NCBI GenBank assembly: GCA_023212725.1
Contig: JALBYF010000081.1
Location: 1 to 64,000 of the forward strand
Length of the DNA stretch: 64,000 nucleotides
DNA from: Tranzscheliella williamsii
Taxonomy: Eukaryota > Basidiomycota > Ustilaginomycetes > Ustilaginales > Ustilaginaceae
Direction: 5' to 3'
Shown here: positions 9,227 to 18,198 of the stretch, piece by piece
Layout of the letters: each line of letters starts with the position of its first letter
Numbering within the stretch: position 1 is the stretch's first letter
Notes under the pieces: model-generated
Told to the model about the DNA's origin: nothing
Seen by the model: the letters and a program-made list of their open reading frames with translations, nothing else
Database searches by the model: none
Made by a program: the position numbers and the translations under genes

Positions 9227-12200
9227 ATGGCTTCCAACCCCTGTGCTCTGATCTTACACGGTCTTGTCGACACCATGTGCCAGCAGGCCGTCGACGCCCT
9301 CGACAAAGCCCAAGTCCGCATCCTTGGCTGGGCTAAAGCCGGGTTCGTGATCAACCGACTCACCGACCTGTGTGGCGAGAAGGTCAACACGATCCTTCCC
9401 TTTGCGCTCTTGGTGCCCGACAGCGAAGCTGCTCGCGTCACCGGCAAAGGTCTGGCTGACTCCATCAGCTGCGGAGTCGTGGTGTACGAAGAGTATGAAC
9501 CCGACATCACCGAGCATTTCGAGCCTCTGCCCGCCGACTTCGCTCGCACCTTCCTGGCTGATCAAGCCAACGACACCGACATGGAGGACGTTGCTCGCAA
9601 CCATTCACTCCAGTATGCCAGCACCGCTGCTCAGGCCAAGACCGATCATGGTCATGCCTCGACTCCGCACGCCCAAGGCGCTGCCGCCTCCATACACGCT
9701 CCTAGGCAGGTCGCCGCCACCGCTTCTCAGGAGCAGGCCTCCGCCACGGATGTGGCCGACACGGGCAAAGGCAAGGAGGTGGTCGCCGCCCCCTCGGCTC
9801 CGTTTGCTGACACCAGCGTGCCGAAGACGTTTGGCGACGACATCGCACCCTCGGTTGCCTTCTTCCTCGACGTCCTGGGCGAAGTGCCCATCGATGATGA
9901 TGCTCCAATTGACGATTCGGTGGTCATCTCGGGCGACAGCGGGGACGAGCCACCCACTCACCGCCAGCGCAAGCCGTTGCAAGCTGCCCGGCCTGTGCGA
10001 TCCACCACTGCGCGCTCCAACATGGCCACCCAGGCTCGCAACCGCGGCGGTGGCAGGCAGAATGCTGCCCCTCACCGCTCCACGGGTCGTGAACGTGGCC
10101 CGCCCCAACGGGAGGATTCTCGCCAGCCCCTTTTCGACGTCTCCTCACGCGTCAATCGAGGTTCTAGGGCGACTGCTCATCGCGAGCCTCAACCTTTGAC
10201 CTCCGCTGCCAAGACCAGCGCCCACGCGACTGACCCCACTCGCCTTGCTCCCGTCGCCCATCACAACTACAAGCGGCGTACTCCTGCACACGAAGATGTC
10301 CTCGCCACCGAGGAAGAGGCCAGCTCTAGCAGCCGCAAGCGAGCCAAATCCAAGGACCAACGAGCTGACCCAGTCAACGGTGGATACCGTCGTGAGGCCT
10401 TAGGCAACGGCGCTGGCACCTCAGGCCCTGCGGGCGGCAGAGGCAAGTCGGACGCCAAGCTCATTCATCGGCTTTCTTTGCGCCTGTCACCTTCCAAAGG
10501 CAGACACCTGGCCGACGATCTGGCGGACAGACAACGCATCCTGGATCTCGCTCTCAGCTACATTTCTGGCGAATGCAAGACGTACCCCTGGCTGCCCAAT
10601 TCCCACGCCGTCTTCTTCACCGGCGAAGAGGCTGAATGGTGTGTCGATCACGTCTCTCCCAAAGTCTATCAAGCCTGTCATCATCAGGTGTGGCAGTCGT
10701 TGGCCGCTGAGTTCAGCCGCCACTTCCAGATCGCCCCCATGGACGCCACCGTCTTCCGTGAGCGCTGCCCTCGCCCCACCGTGGGCAAGTACTCAGGCTC
10801 CAGTCATGTCAAAGCTAGCATCGCTGCCACCGTAGTCGAATGGGTGCAGCGCCTGCTCTATGCAATCCTGGATGCGATCCGACATCCTGATCCCTCGCTG
10901 GATGTCGCCACCATCTCGGATCTTCGCAAGCTCAACAAGCGCGAATGGGTCTATTTCTTCACGGTCGTCCTCAACAAGAAGTTTAACACCGTGCACACCG
11001 GACCGCAAGTGCTCCTCATCATCAACAACTACTGCGCACCCCAGCGAGTAGCGACCGAACCGAACGGCGATGATATCAAAATCATCCTCGACGGCTTCAG
11101 TGGCATACTATCGCCCAGCGAAAAGCGCAGACGTGTCACCAGTCGATGGATTGTCATCGAGACCTTACTCTTGCAGGACATTCCCGGCTGGTGCGGCGAG
11201 TCTGCTGGCCCCTCCAGAGCAGGCAGGACGGTGGACAAAAACAACACCTCCCCCGCATACCTCTCCAGGGTCGAGAAGCAGACAGCCGAGTTCAAAGACC
11301 GCAAGGACGCTTTGGCCACGTCCATCGAGGCGATGATCGAGTATGTCCGTGACTTGCGCTCTCGCGCAGGCGCGCCTCGCGTCATCGCGTCTTTGCCACT
11401 CGCCAAAGCCATCCCTAAGAGCCGTCTAGTCTCTATCTCGGTCGCTCCGGAAGAGGACGAGGCCATCAGCAAGGACCTCGGTGCATACTCCTCTGGACCT
11501 CGTCAGGCTCAAGACCAGCAATGGCGCGCGGTATCTCCCAGCCCTCGCACTGTCACTGGTCGCAGCATCGCGTTCTCTTCACGACAGGCATTCACGTTCA
11601 CCACGCTTGGCTACACCAAGGCCTCCGAGATCGAACGAACCATCCACGAGTGCATTCTCGGCCCTCGACCCGCATACGGTCCGCCGCTGAGCACCATTCG
11701 CATCACGGCCATGCAGACAACGCCAGAGGCCGACTCTGCCGGCCTGTTTCAAACTGTCATCACGTTTGCGAACCAAGTCATGCTCTTTGCTGCCTACATG
11801 ACCCTGCCGTCATGGTTGCCGTGTCTCGGTCTTCAAGAACCACGTCACCACCCCCAACCGGGAGAGGCCGAAGGACCAGGCAGCTGCCCAAAGATGTTGA
11901 AACGCCTTTATGTTCGTTTCCAACAATCCCTCATTCAGACCAAGGTCGCCCGAGCTGCCGCGGCCGGCGAGCTCTTAGAGGGCGTCAAATCGGTCAACCA
12001 GATCGAAGCATCTGGATCCGATGGCCGCTCCACATATGAGCTCGCCATGGAATCCATCCTCCACGTTGCTGACGGCTGCGGTCAGCTGCTCGACTGCGAG
12101 ACGTACAAGGGCACGACCTTGCTTCACTGGTACTTTCCGCCCACCACCTGGCCGGCAAGCTGCCGCTGGTGCCATCGCCTTGAGCATGACTCCGACCAAT

Positions 12201-12688
12201 GCGAGGTTCGGGCCCCCAATGCGGACGATCCTCTCTCGTGTGATCTCTGTGCCTGGGCTGGCTTACTTGTCACAATCACGCCAGAAACGCACGTCTGCCC
12301 GCTGTTGACAGCGTACAAAGCATTTTGCGAGCGCCTCGGGGAACTCAGCGGCAATTATGGTTGCACAGGCGGACTTCTCAACCAGCCGCATCGAGAGTTC
12401 GTCACACAGCATTTCCGGCTTGACGAACAACGTGACAGTTCGCCTCTCGACACGTCATCCAACGCTGGAAACGCGGCAAACACATCTGGCGACGGGGACG
12501 TGGACATCGACGTCGACGAGGCACCTGCCCCGCAGTCTGGCACCCCCAACCCCACCGCCAACACTGCACTGGAGAAGGCTCCACCCAAATACGTCGACCC
12601 AACTCTGCTGCTGGTCGGCATCACCTCCACCCCGTCATCATCCACATCTGGCGAACGCGCTCCCTCTGAGAGCGCCAGCCGCCAGTAA
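9227..12688 (+). CDS. LINE ORF1 protein with CCHC zinc knuckle
   Basis: 1153 aa, much longer than most LINE ORF1 proteins. ORF1 proteins bind the element RNA and form the ribonucleoprotein used for target-primed reverse transcription. The clearest motif is a zinc knuckle C979-x2-C-x4-H-x4-C (CRWCHRLEHDSDQC). A second Cys cluster follows (CDLCAW, then HVCPLL). Residues about 130-420 are low complexity, rich in Ala, Ser, Arg and Gln with basic patches (RKRAKSK). The middle (about 425-1000) looks globular but I recognise no named domain. The stop TAA is followed after two bases by the ORF2 ATG. The start ATG at 9227 is the first after the 5' UTR (context CACGATGG). Confidence 0.85.
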   Translation: MASNPCALILHGLVDTMCQQAVDALDKAQVRILGWAKAGFVINRLTDLCGEKVNTILPFALLVPDSEAARVTGKGLADSISCGVVVYEEYEPDITEHFEPLPADFARTFLADQANDTDMEDVARNHSLQYASTAAQAKTDHGHASTPHAQGAAASIHAPRQVAATASQEQASATDVADTGKGKEVVAAPSAPFADTSVPKTFGDDIAPSVAFFLDVLGEVPIDDDAPIDDSVVISGDSGDEPPTHRQRKPLQAARPVRSTTARSNMATQARNRGGGRQNAAPHRSTGRERGPPQREDSRQPLFDVSSRVNRGSRATAHREPQPLTSAAKTSAHATDPTRLAPVAHHNYKRRTPAHEDVLATEEEASSSSRKRAKSKDQRADPVNGGYRREALGNGAGTSGPAGGRGKSDAKLIHRLSLRLSPSKGRHLADDLADRQRILDLALSYISGECKTYPWLPNSHAVFFTGEEAEWCVDHVSPKVYQACHHQVWQSLAAEFSRHFQIAPMDATVFRERCPRPTVGKYSGSSHVKASIAATVVEWVQRLLYAILDAIRHPDPSLDVATISDLRKLNKREWVYFFTVVLNKKFNTVHTGPQVLLIINNYCAPQRVATEPNGDDIKIILDGFSGILSPSEKRRRVTSRWIVIETLLLQDIPGWCGESAGPSRAGRTVDKNNTSPAYLSRVEKQTAEFKDRKDALATSIEAMIEYVRDLRSRAGAPRVIASLPLAKAIPKSRLVSISVAPEEDEAISKDLGAYSSGPRQAQDQQWRAVSPSPRTVTGRSIAFSSRQAFTFTTLGYTKASEIERTIHECILGPRPAYGPPLSTIRITAMQTTPEADSAGLFQTVITFANQVMLFAAYMTLPSWLPCLGLQEPRHHPQPGEAEGPGSCPKMLKRLYVRFQQSLIQTKVARAAAAGELLEGVKSVNQIEASGSDGRSTYELAMESILHVADGCGQLLDCETYKGTTLLHWYFPPTTWPASCRWCHRLEHDSDQCEVRAPNADDPLSCDLCAWAGLLVTITPETHVCPLLTAYKAFCERLGELSGNYGCTGGLLNQPHREFVTQHFRLDEQRDSSPLDTSSNAGNAANTSGDGDVDIDVDEAPAPQSGTPNPTANTALEKAPPKYVDPTLLLVGITSTPSSSTSGERAPSESASRQ

Positions 12689-12690
12689 GG

Positions 12691-15600
12691 ATGGCGCCAA
12701 CGATCCGAGTCTTGCAGCTCAATCTGGGCAGATCGAACGACAAAGCGTCACTCGCTCTGGACCTGCCTGACTCTCATGTTCACCCGGACATTCTCCTGCT
12801 GCAAGATGCGAGTGGTGCTCTTCAGCTCGACGGCTATCAGGTCTTTGCCACTCCTGTCTTCCGCAGCTACCACGAGCATTCTTATGCCTTGGTCGCGGTC
12901 AGACGCGACTGGGAAGCTATCGCCATACCACATCAGCACGATATCCCTCGCAGCCTTGCAGTACTTCTTCCTGCCACATCCGACCGACCAGCAATGTTAT
13001 TCATCTCGGTGTACTTGCCGGTCCTCGTCAGCCGCAGGGATCCAGCGTTCAACGAGGCTGTCGAAGAGGTCAAGTCGCTTGTCGAGACGGCTGGCTGCGA
13101 CCATGTCGTCCTTGGCGGCGACTTCAATGTGCATGGTCCCTGGAGTGCCGCGCACGTCAAGGGGGTGGCTGAGCACAGCACTCGCGCCGAAAGTGTCCTT
13201 GACCTGCAGATGGAACTCGATCTCGAGCTCCACACCCCACAAGGCCTACCCACCTTCCTCAACTCGCGCACGTCGACTACGATCGACTTGACCTTCTCCA
13301 ACGTCGATGTGCGCGCGCTGCGTTGCCCGGAATGGCACTTTATAGATCATCAGCCGATCCGATTCAACGTGGTGTGCCCCCAACAGCAGGACACCGAGCG
13401 CATCGACCCGATGGAAAGCGCCTCACACCGAGTGCCCATGCGCTGGCGCCAGATGGACCCTACCAAGTTCTCGCACGCACTCGCGAACTTCCTAGATTCA
13501 GCTGACGAGATCTCGCTTCTCCATTGGGACACTCTGCAAGAAGCTGTCTTCAACGCAGTCAACTCTGCGCTCCCTCATCGATCAGCATCGAGACCCCAAG
13601 GTCGAGGGCCCGGTCACGCTCCCTGGTGGAATGATGCCTGCGAGGAGGCTCTGCGGCTTTTTGACAACACTGCCAAAGCATGCCGACGCCAACAAGCTGC
13701 TGCGGATCAAACAACGTTGCAGATGCTCCCTCGTCGTGCCAGACGACGACAATTGCGACAGATCTCTTGGAACGACCCTGACGTACGCCTTGCTCGCAAG
13801 GGTCTCCGTCAGGCGCGTAGACGCGCGAAGGCTACTTTTCTGAGTGAGCAGATCGGCCAGTTACAGACAGCTTCGGAATGGCGCAACTTCCACGCCATCT
13901 CTAATGATGGCCTGGTCCGGAACAGCCACGTTCGCATCGACCGCCTGGTCACGCCGTCTGGTCAAGTCGCCACTACGTGGTCTGCCATCGAGCAAGCCCT
14001 TCTTCAGCAGTTCTTCCCGTCGCAGCGTTCACTTGCGCCTGCTCAATCCGGACAAGCGCCGCCCTCTGCGCCGCCCTCTGCGCCGCCAACATCGCTGCAC
14101 CTACCGCTTGTCACCGACTTCGAGTTGAATGATGCCCTTGAGAGCCTCAACAGCGCAGGTGCACCAGGCTCGGATGGCATCGACAGCCGCCTCCTCAGCC
14201 TGTGCTGCTCGTTCCCGCGCTTCAGGCACGCCCTGAGATGCATCTTTGATGCCTGCATCCAACACGGTCGTTATCCGCCATCTTGGAAAGCCGCGCATGT
14301 TGTGGTGATCCCAAAGCCAGGCACTGATCGCGATTACACGCTGCCAAAGAACTACCGACCCATCACCTTGCTGCCCATTGCATCCAAGGTGTTGGACAGA
14401 ATCTTGCTGTGCCGCTTATCGCACATCTGCGACTCGCTGTTGACACCTGTCCACCATGGCTGCCGCCCGCTGCGGGACGGTACGGGTGCTCCAGCTGAAC
14501 TGCTACACTTCGCACGCGAGGGCAGTACAAGACACCAATGCATAGCTGTGTTCACGATCGATGTCAGCGGTGCCTTCAACAGCATGGCTCACGACGCGCT
14601 TGCTCAACGTGTCGGTCGCCTGGCAGGACCTGCTTATGGCCGAGTTGTACAAGATTGGTGTCAGAGTCGCACCATGCAGCTTCGCTTTAACCAGCAGAGC
14701 CACTTTTCCGGCGCAGGTCTCGGCGATCGTGGCGTTCCTCAAGGTTCGCCCCTCTCGCCTCTTCTTTGGGTCATCTACCTGGACGACTTCTTCTCGCGCC
14801 ACACTCCGCATCCTGCTGTCCGCTCTTGGGCCTATGTAGACGATGTTTCAGTCGCGGCAACCGCGAAGAACGCCACCGAGGCAATCGCACACCTCCACAC
14901 CTGGATGCTCGCATTTGAGACTTGGGCCAACGCTGACAGCCTTCTTCTCGACAAGCCTGCACTCCTCGTTGGGAGGCACTTTGGCGTCGACGCCCCAACC
15001 AACGTGCCTCTTCAGATTGGCTCTTTGAGTCTCGCACCCCAACAGTCGGTGCGAATTCTCGGCATCGACATTGACACAGCCTTCACGCTGGAACCGCACA
15101 TCGTCAAGTCTGTCCAGAAGGGCCACAAGGCGCTGGCGACTCTGGCTCGCAAGGCAAAGCTGCTGAAAACGCTGCTTGGACCGAAGCTACGTCGACGCCT
15201 GGTTCAAACCCTTGTCTGGTCCACCATGGACTACGGCATGTGGCTGACCTTTGGCATCACATCCACCCTCAAGAGCACTGTCGAAGCCCTCGACAAGCGT
15301 TGCAGTCGCTTTGTCTTTGGCCTTTCATTCGTGGCCCGCTCGGTGGCACCACATTGCTTGTTCCACGAGCTCGGCTGGTTACCCTCGATTGAGCGATGGC
15401 AACTTCAACTTGCCCAGTTCGGCGCGCGCCTTCTCTCCTATGAGACGGATACCGCCCGGCTTGCTCGCTCTCTCTCACCGGCAACGAGCTTTCCCAAAGC
15501 CATTACCCGCGCTGTCAAGGCTAGCCCGTTGCGACTGGCGATCCGTCAGGCGCTGATTCCGGTGGGCTGTGCTCCGAGCGCCGTCGAGCGCATCGCGGTA

Positions 15601-16812
15601 TCGACGAGTGCACCTTGGCTTCGTGAACGCCTCGACACTCAGATTGCGGCGTCAGCAGAAGACGCCATCCGCCAACACGACCACGCACGCCGCTCGCAAC
15701 CAGCGTCGTGGTCCATTTACACTGACGGCAGTCGAACCGCGACTGGTGTAGGCATGGCCTATCTACTGGTTCGAGGCGAAGGAGCAACCACTTCAGGCTC
15801 TCGCCCACTCGACCCCACTGCGTGCGATATTTTCGAAGCAGAAATGAAGGCCATCGAGGCTGGCCTTCGAGCCTGCCTTCCTTCTCCGACAGAGCTAGCT
15901 GCCGGCATGAGGCTGCCGCCGATTCTGCTCTTCACCGACTCAGCCTCCTCGCTGCAACGCATCAACAGCAGTTGGTCAAAGGATCGGCGAGCAGGACAAC
16001 GCTCAAGCTCTGTCATTCGGATCCTGATCAACACCCTTCGCAGGCTGGGCTGCCCTAGCATCTCGCTACATTGGATCCCAGGGCACGCAAACGTGGAGGG
16101 CAACGAGGCTGTCGACCGCCTAGCCAAAGCTGCGACAACCGCACCGCCGCCTACTTCCACCACGTACTCCCTCAGCGTAGTGCAACGCCTCCTGCGAGAG
16201 GAAGCCGAGCTCCATCGCCAAGCCGGTTGGGAGAAAGAGGCTAATGACTCTTTGCATGAAGTCTCACCGGTCTTCTCTTGGCACAACTTTGTGCGCTACG
16301 ACACACGCGAGCTCAATCAAGCCGCTAGGCTGATTCTCTGGCGCGCAGCGAGCAACATCAGCGCCTTTCGCTGGGGAGCAGTACGAGAATGTGCGTGTGG
16401 CGCCCCCTCTCCGGAACGCGATCACTTCCTTCTTCGTTGCCCCTTCTTGGATCGACATCGACATGACCTCTACTCTGTCCTTCCCCCGGATGAACGAGAT
16501 CCGACATACATCCTCAGCGGCGGTCCACTCAATGCCTCAGCCGACAGTCGGCGCAAGAACGCCGCTATCGACACGTTCATACGACAGGCAGAGAGGATGA
16601 TTCCCAAAGGTCGCGCCCACATCATCCATGGGGCGTTGCAACCCGAGAACGCCAACGATGTGGCCGACGACCCCACGCAAGAGGTACAAGCGCGAGGCCC
16701 TCCAGGCTCGCCGCCTTCGCGTCCAGTCACGCCACCAGGTCTTGACTTCCTCAACGACAATGACGACACCGTGGCAGATCGCGACTTCAATCTGCCTCGG
16801 ACGCTCGAATAG
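12691..16812 (+). CDS. LINE ORF2: APE endonuclease, reverse transcriptase, RNase H
   Basis: 1373 aa, no stops. The endonuclease domain (1-225) shows N11, the GDFN motif (D144, N146) and D219-H220 (IDHQPI). The usual catalytic Glu of the LLLQE motif is Asp (D39, LLLQDASG). The reverse transcriptase (about 450-780) shows KNYRPITLL, motif A with D624 (FTIDVSGAFN), GVPQGSPLSPLLW and the catalytic YVDD box (Y715-D718). RNase H has the full acidic set D1012 (YTDGS), E1051, D1083 (FTDSAS) and D1142, with HWIPGHANVEGNE. A terminal zinc motif C1234-x-C1236-x8-H1245-x4-C1250 follows. The ATG lies two bases after the ORF1 stop, suggesting translation by termination-reinitiation. Confidence 0.95.
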   Translation: MAPTIRVLQLNLGRSNDKASLALDLPDSHVHPDILLLQDASGALQLDGYQVFATPVFRSYHEHSYALVAVRRDWEAIAIPHQHDIPRSLAVLLPATSDRPAMLFISVYLPVLVSRRDPAFNEAVEEVKSLVETAGCDHVVLGGDFNVHGPWSAAHVKGVAEHSTRAESVLDLQMELDLELHTPQGLPTFLNSRTSTTIDLTFSNVDVRALRCPEWHFIDHQPIRFNVVCPQQQDTERIDPMESASHRVPMRWRQMDPTKFSHALANFLDSADEISLLHWDTLQEAVFNAVNSALPHRSASRPQGRGPGHAPWWNDACEEALRLFDNTAKACRRQQAAADQTTLQMLPRRARRRQLRQISWNDPDVRLARKGLRQARRRAKATFLSEQIGQLQTASEWRNFHAISNDGLVRNSHVRIDRLVTPSGQVATTWSAIEQALLQQFFPSQRSLAPAQSGQAPPSAPPSAPPTSLHLPLVTDFELNDALESLNSAGAPGSDGIDSRLLSLCCSFPRFRHALRCIFDACIQHGRYPPSWKAAHVVVIPKPGTDRDYTLPKNYRPITLLPIASKVLDRILLCRLSHICDSLLTPVHHGCRPLRDGTGAPAELLHFAREGSTRHQCIAVFTIDVSGAFNSMAHDALAQRVGRLAGPAYGRVVQDWCQSRTMQLRFNQQSHFSGAGLGDRGVPQGSPLSPLLWVIYLDDFFSRHTPHPAVRSWAYVDDVSVAATAKNATEAIAHLHTWMLAFETWANADSLLLDKPALLVGRHFGVDAPTNVPLQIGSLSLAPQQSVRILGIDIDTAFTLEPHIVKSVQKGHKALATLARKAKLLKTLLGPKLRRRLVQTLVWSTMDYGMWLTFGITSTLKSTVEALDKRCSRFVFGLSFVARSVAPHCLFHELGWLPSIERWQLQLAQFGARLLSYETDTARLARSLSPATSFPKAITRAVKASPLRLAIRQALIPVGCAPSAVERIAVSTSAPWLRERLDTQIAASAEDAIRQHDHARRSQPASWSIYTDGSRTATGVGMAYLLVRGEGATTSGSRPLDPTACDIFEAEMKAIEAGLRACLPSPTELAAGMRLPPILLFTDSASSLQRINSSWSKDRRAGQRSSSVIRILINTLRRLGCPSISLHWIPGHANVEGNEAVDRLAKAATTAPPPTSTTYSLSVVQRLLREEAELHRQAGWEKEANDSLHEVSPVFSWHNFVRYDTRELNQAARLILWRAASNISAFRWGAVRECACGAPSPERDHFLLRCPFLDRHRHDLYSVLPPDERDPTYILSGGPLNASADSRRKNAAIDTFIRQAERMIPKGRAHIIHGALQPENANDVADDPTQEVQARGPPGSPPSRPVTPPGLDFLNDNDDTVADRDFNLPRTLE

Positions 16813-17328
16813 TTGACGCGGTAGTTTTTGTACGCGTGGTTTCCAGTAAAGCGCGCGGTAGTTTTTTAACGCCTCCACGCTTTTGGGAGGGGGTGGGGGG
16901 AGCCCCTAGCCAACTACGTGAACACCACCATTCACCCGTACCCTTCCGCTTGATACATCAACCTCTTTCGGCGCCGACACTCCCTCGCCCGCGCTCCTCA
17001 AACGCCTCGATGCTCGTTCTGACGACAGCTAGTCGCCCACCACCACAGCCGCGAGCGTCTTTCCACCCCTCCTCTGGCCGGCGTTCACTCCTCGCCCGAC
17101 AGACATTTTTAATTTTCCCCCTCTGTTTCTTCTCCCTCAAAGATGGCGTCGACCGCCAGGTGTCAGCACAAGCGCTCGACACAACAAGGGAAGCCGCGAG
17201 ACCTCTCTAGGTACAGGAGGCTGCCCGTCTCACGGCGCATCGAGGCTCTCGCAACGTGGCTCAAGCCGGTCTTCAGCCATGAGAGTTCTTGGTCGTCGTG
17301 CGACACAAATAAACAGTCAAAGACAAAA
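16813..17328 (+). other. LINE 3' UTR
   Basis: About 515 bp. It begins with two copies of GCGGTAGTTTTT (near 16819 and 16855), contains a G-rich run near 16886-16903, and ends with AATAAA and CAAAA directly before the right target duplication. The ATG at 17143 with an optimal context (CAAAGATGGCG) opens the chimeric frame described separately. Confidence 0.75.
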
Positions 17329-18042
17329 GACACCTACAACGCCTCGCATCACTGCGGCACCCCTGCCAGGGGTGGTTACTCGACCAACATCCGCACCCAG
17401 CAGCAGTTTGTCTTCCCCATTCCCGACGGCATCAAGTCAGAGCACGCTGCACCTATGCTCTGCGGCGGGCTTACCGTCTTCTCCCCCCTGGTGCGCAACG
17501 GAGCCGGTCCGGGCAAGCGCGTGGCGATTGTCGGTATCGGCGGTCTGGGCCACTTTGGTGTGATGTTTGCTGCTGCGCTCGGCGCTGAGGTGGTCGCCAT
17601 CTCGCACTCGCCCAAAAAGAAGGAGGATGCGCTCAAGATGGGCGCCACCGAGTTCGTCTCCACGGGCGAGGACCCTGACTGGGCGCGCAAGTACACCAAC
17701 AACCCCTTTGACCTGATCATCAACACCGCCTCGTCCAACGCCGTCGACCTGCCCAGCATCCTCTCCACGCTCAACGTTCACGGCCGCCTCATCTGCGTCG
17801 GCATGCCCGAAGACGTCTTCAAGCTCCGCATCCAGAGCTTCTCCGGCAACGGATGCCTGATGGGCTCCTCCCACATCGGCAACAAGAAGGAGGCTCTCCA
17901 GATGCTCCAGCTCGCCGCTGAAAAGAACATCCAGCCTTGGATCGAGATCCTTCCCATGAAGGACTGCGCCCAGGCCGTCAAGCGCGTCGATGACAACGAC
18001 ATCCGCTACCGCTTCGTCCTCGAGCAGGACATTTCCAAGTGA
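17143..18042 (+). other. Chimeric ORF: LINE 3' UTR fused in frame to alcohol dehydrogenase C-terminus
   Basis: A 299-aa open frame. About 62 residues come from the LINE 3' UTR (basic, Ser/Arg/Gln-rich, no known domain). They run without a stop through the right target duplication into the dehydrogenase remnant: substrate-domain tail, Rossmann NADP-binding fold with GIGGLG, and C-terminal helices. The catalytic and structural zinc sites are missing, so dehydrogenase activity is not expected. The ATG has A at -3 and G at +4. Whether any transcript starts inside the element is unknown. Confidence 0.5.
17329..17343 (+). repeat. Target-site duplication, right copy
   Basis: GACACCTACAACGCC, identical to 8621-8635, directly after the A-rich LINE end. 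From here the alcohol dehydrogenase reading frame resumes. Confidence 0.95.
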
Positions 18043-18198
18043 TTCAGCTCTGTAGCGCATCCCTCACCGTTTTGTGCTTGCATAGGCACTATCTTTGTCC
18101 AGAACGGCGGGTATGAATTGATTGAAAGTAAAAGTACATTGCGCGCTATTTTACGGTAGTGCTGTGCGTGTTGGTGTGATGCAAGGGCCATGCAGTAA

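Larger units (their letters stand above)
8636..17328 (+). mobile_element. Full-length non-LTR (LINE) retrotransposon, Tad/I-like
   Basis: 8,693 bp bounded by a perfect 15-bp target-site duplication. Layout: a 5' UTR of about 590 bp (8636-9226), ORF1 (9227-12688), ORF2 (12691-16812) and a 3' UTR of about 515 bp (16813-17328). There are no long terminal repeats. The right end is A-rich, with AATAAA at about 17308-17313 and the last bases CAAAA, instead of a long poly(A). The domain order APE endonuclease, reverse transcriptase, RNase H plus a zinc-knuckle ORF1 fits the Tad1/I group common in fungi. Both ORFs are intact and the duplication is perfect, so the copy may be young and possibly mobile. 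Naming the exact clade would need a phylogeny. Confidence 0.95.
8267..18042 (+). pseudogene. NADP-dependent zinc alcohol dehydrogenase gene split by a LINE
   Basis: Two collinear pieces of one gene flank the retrotransposon: codons 1-123 (8267-8635) and the rest (17344-18042), 355 aa in total, the normal length for the cinnamyl-alcohol-dehydrogenase/ADH6 class. These cytosolic enzymes reduce aldehydes with NADPH. The left piece has the catalytic-zinc motif HCGVCGSDVH, PGHEIVG and the structural-zinc cysteines CCGTCVPC...QYC. The right piece has GGYSTNI, the dinucleotide motif GIGGLGHFGVM, and C-terminal IRYRFVLE. The element interrupts the codons for TYNA and puts a stop 8 codons into the insertion, so the left product is a 130-aa zinc-domain fragment. 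Both pieces are otherwise free of stops and frameshifts, so the disruption looks recent. Confidence 0.93.

Noticed and set aside
9372..10199. 275-aa overlapping frame inside LINE ORF1
   Set aside because: Pro/Ser/Arg-rich, no motif, fully contained in ORF1; a frame shadow.
15200..15230. tRNA B-box-like GGTTCAAACCC
   Set aside because: Lies inside the LINE ORF2 coding sequence, with no A box or cloverleaf around it.
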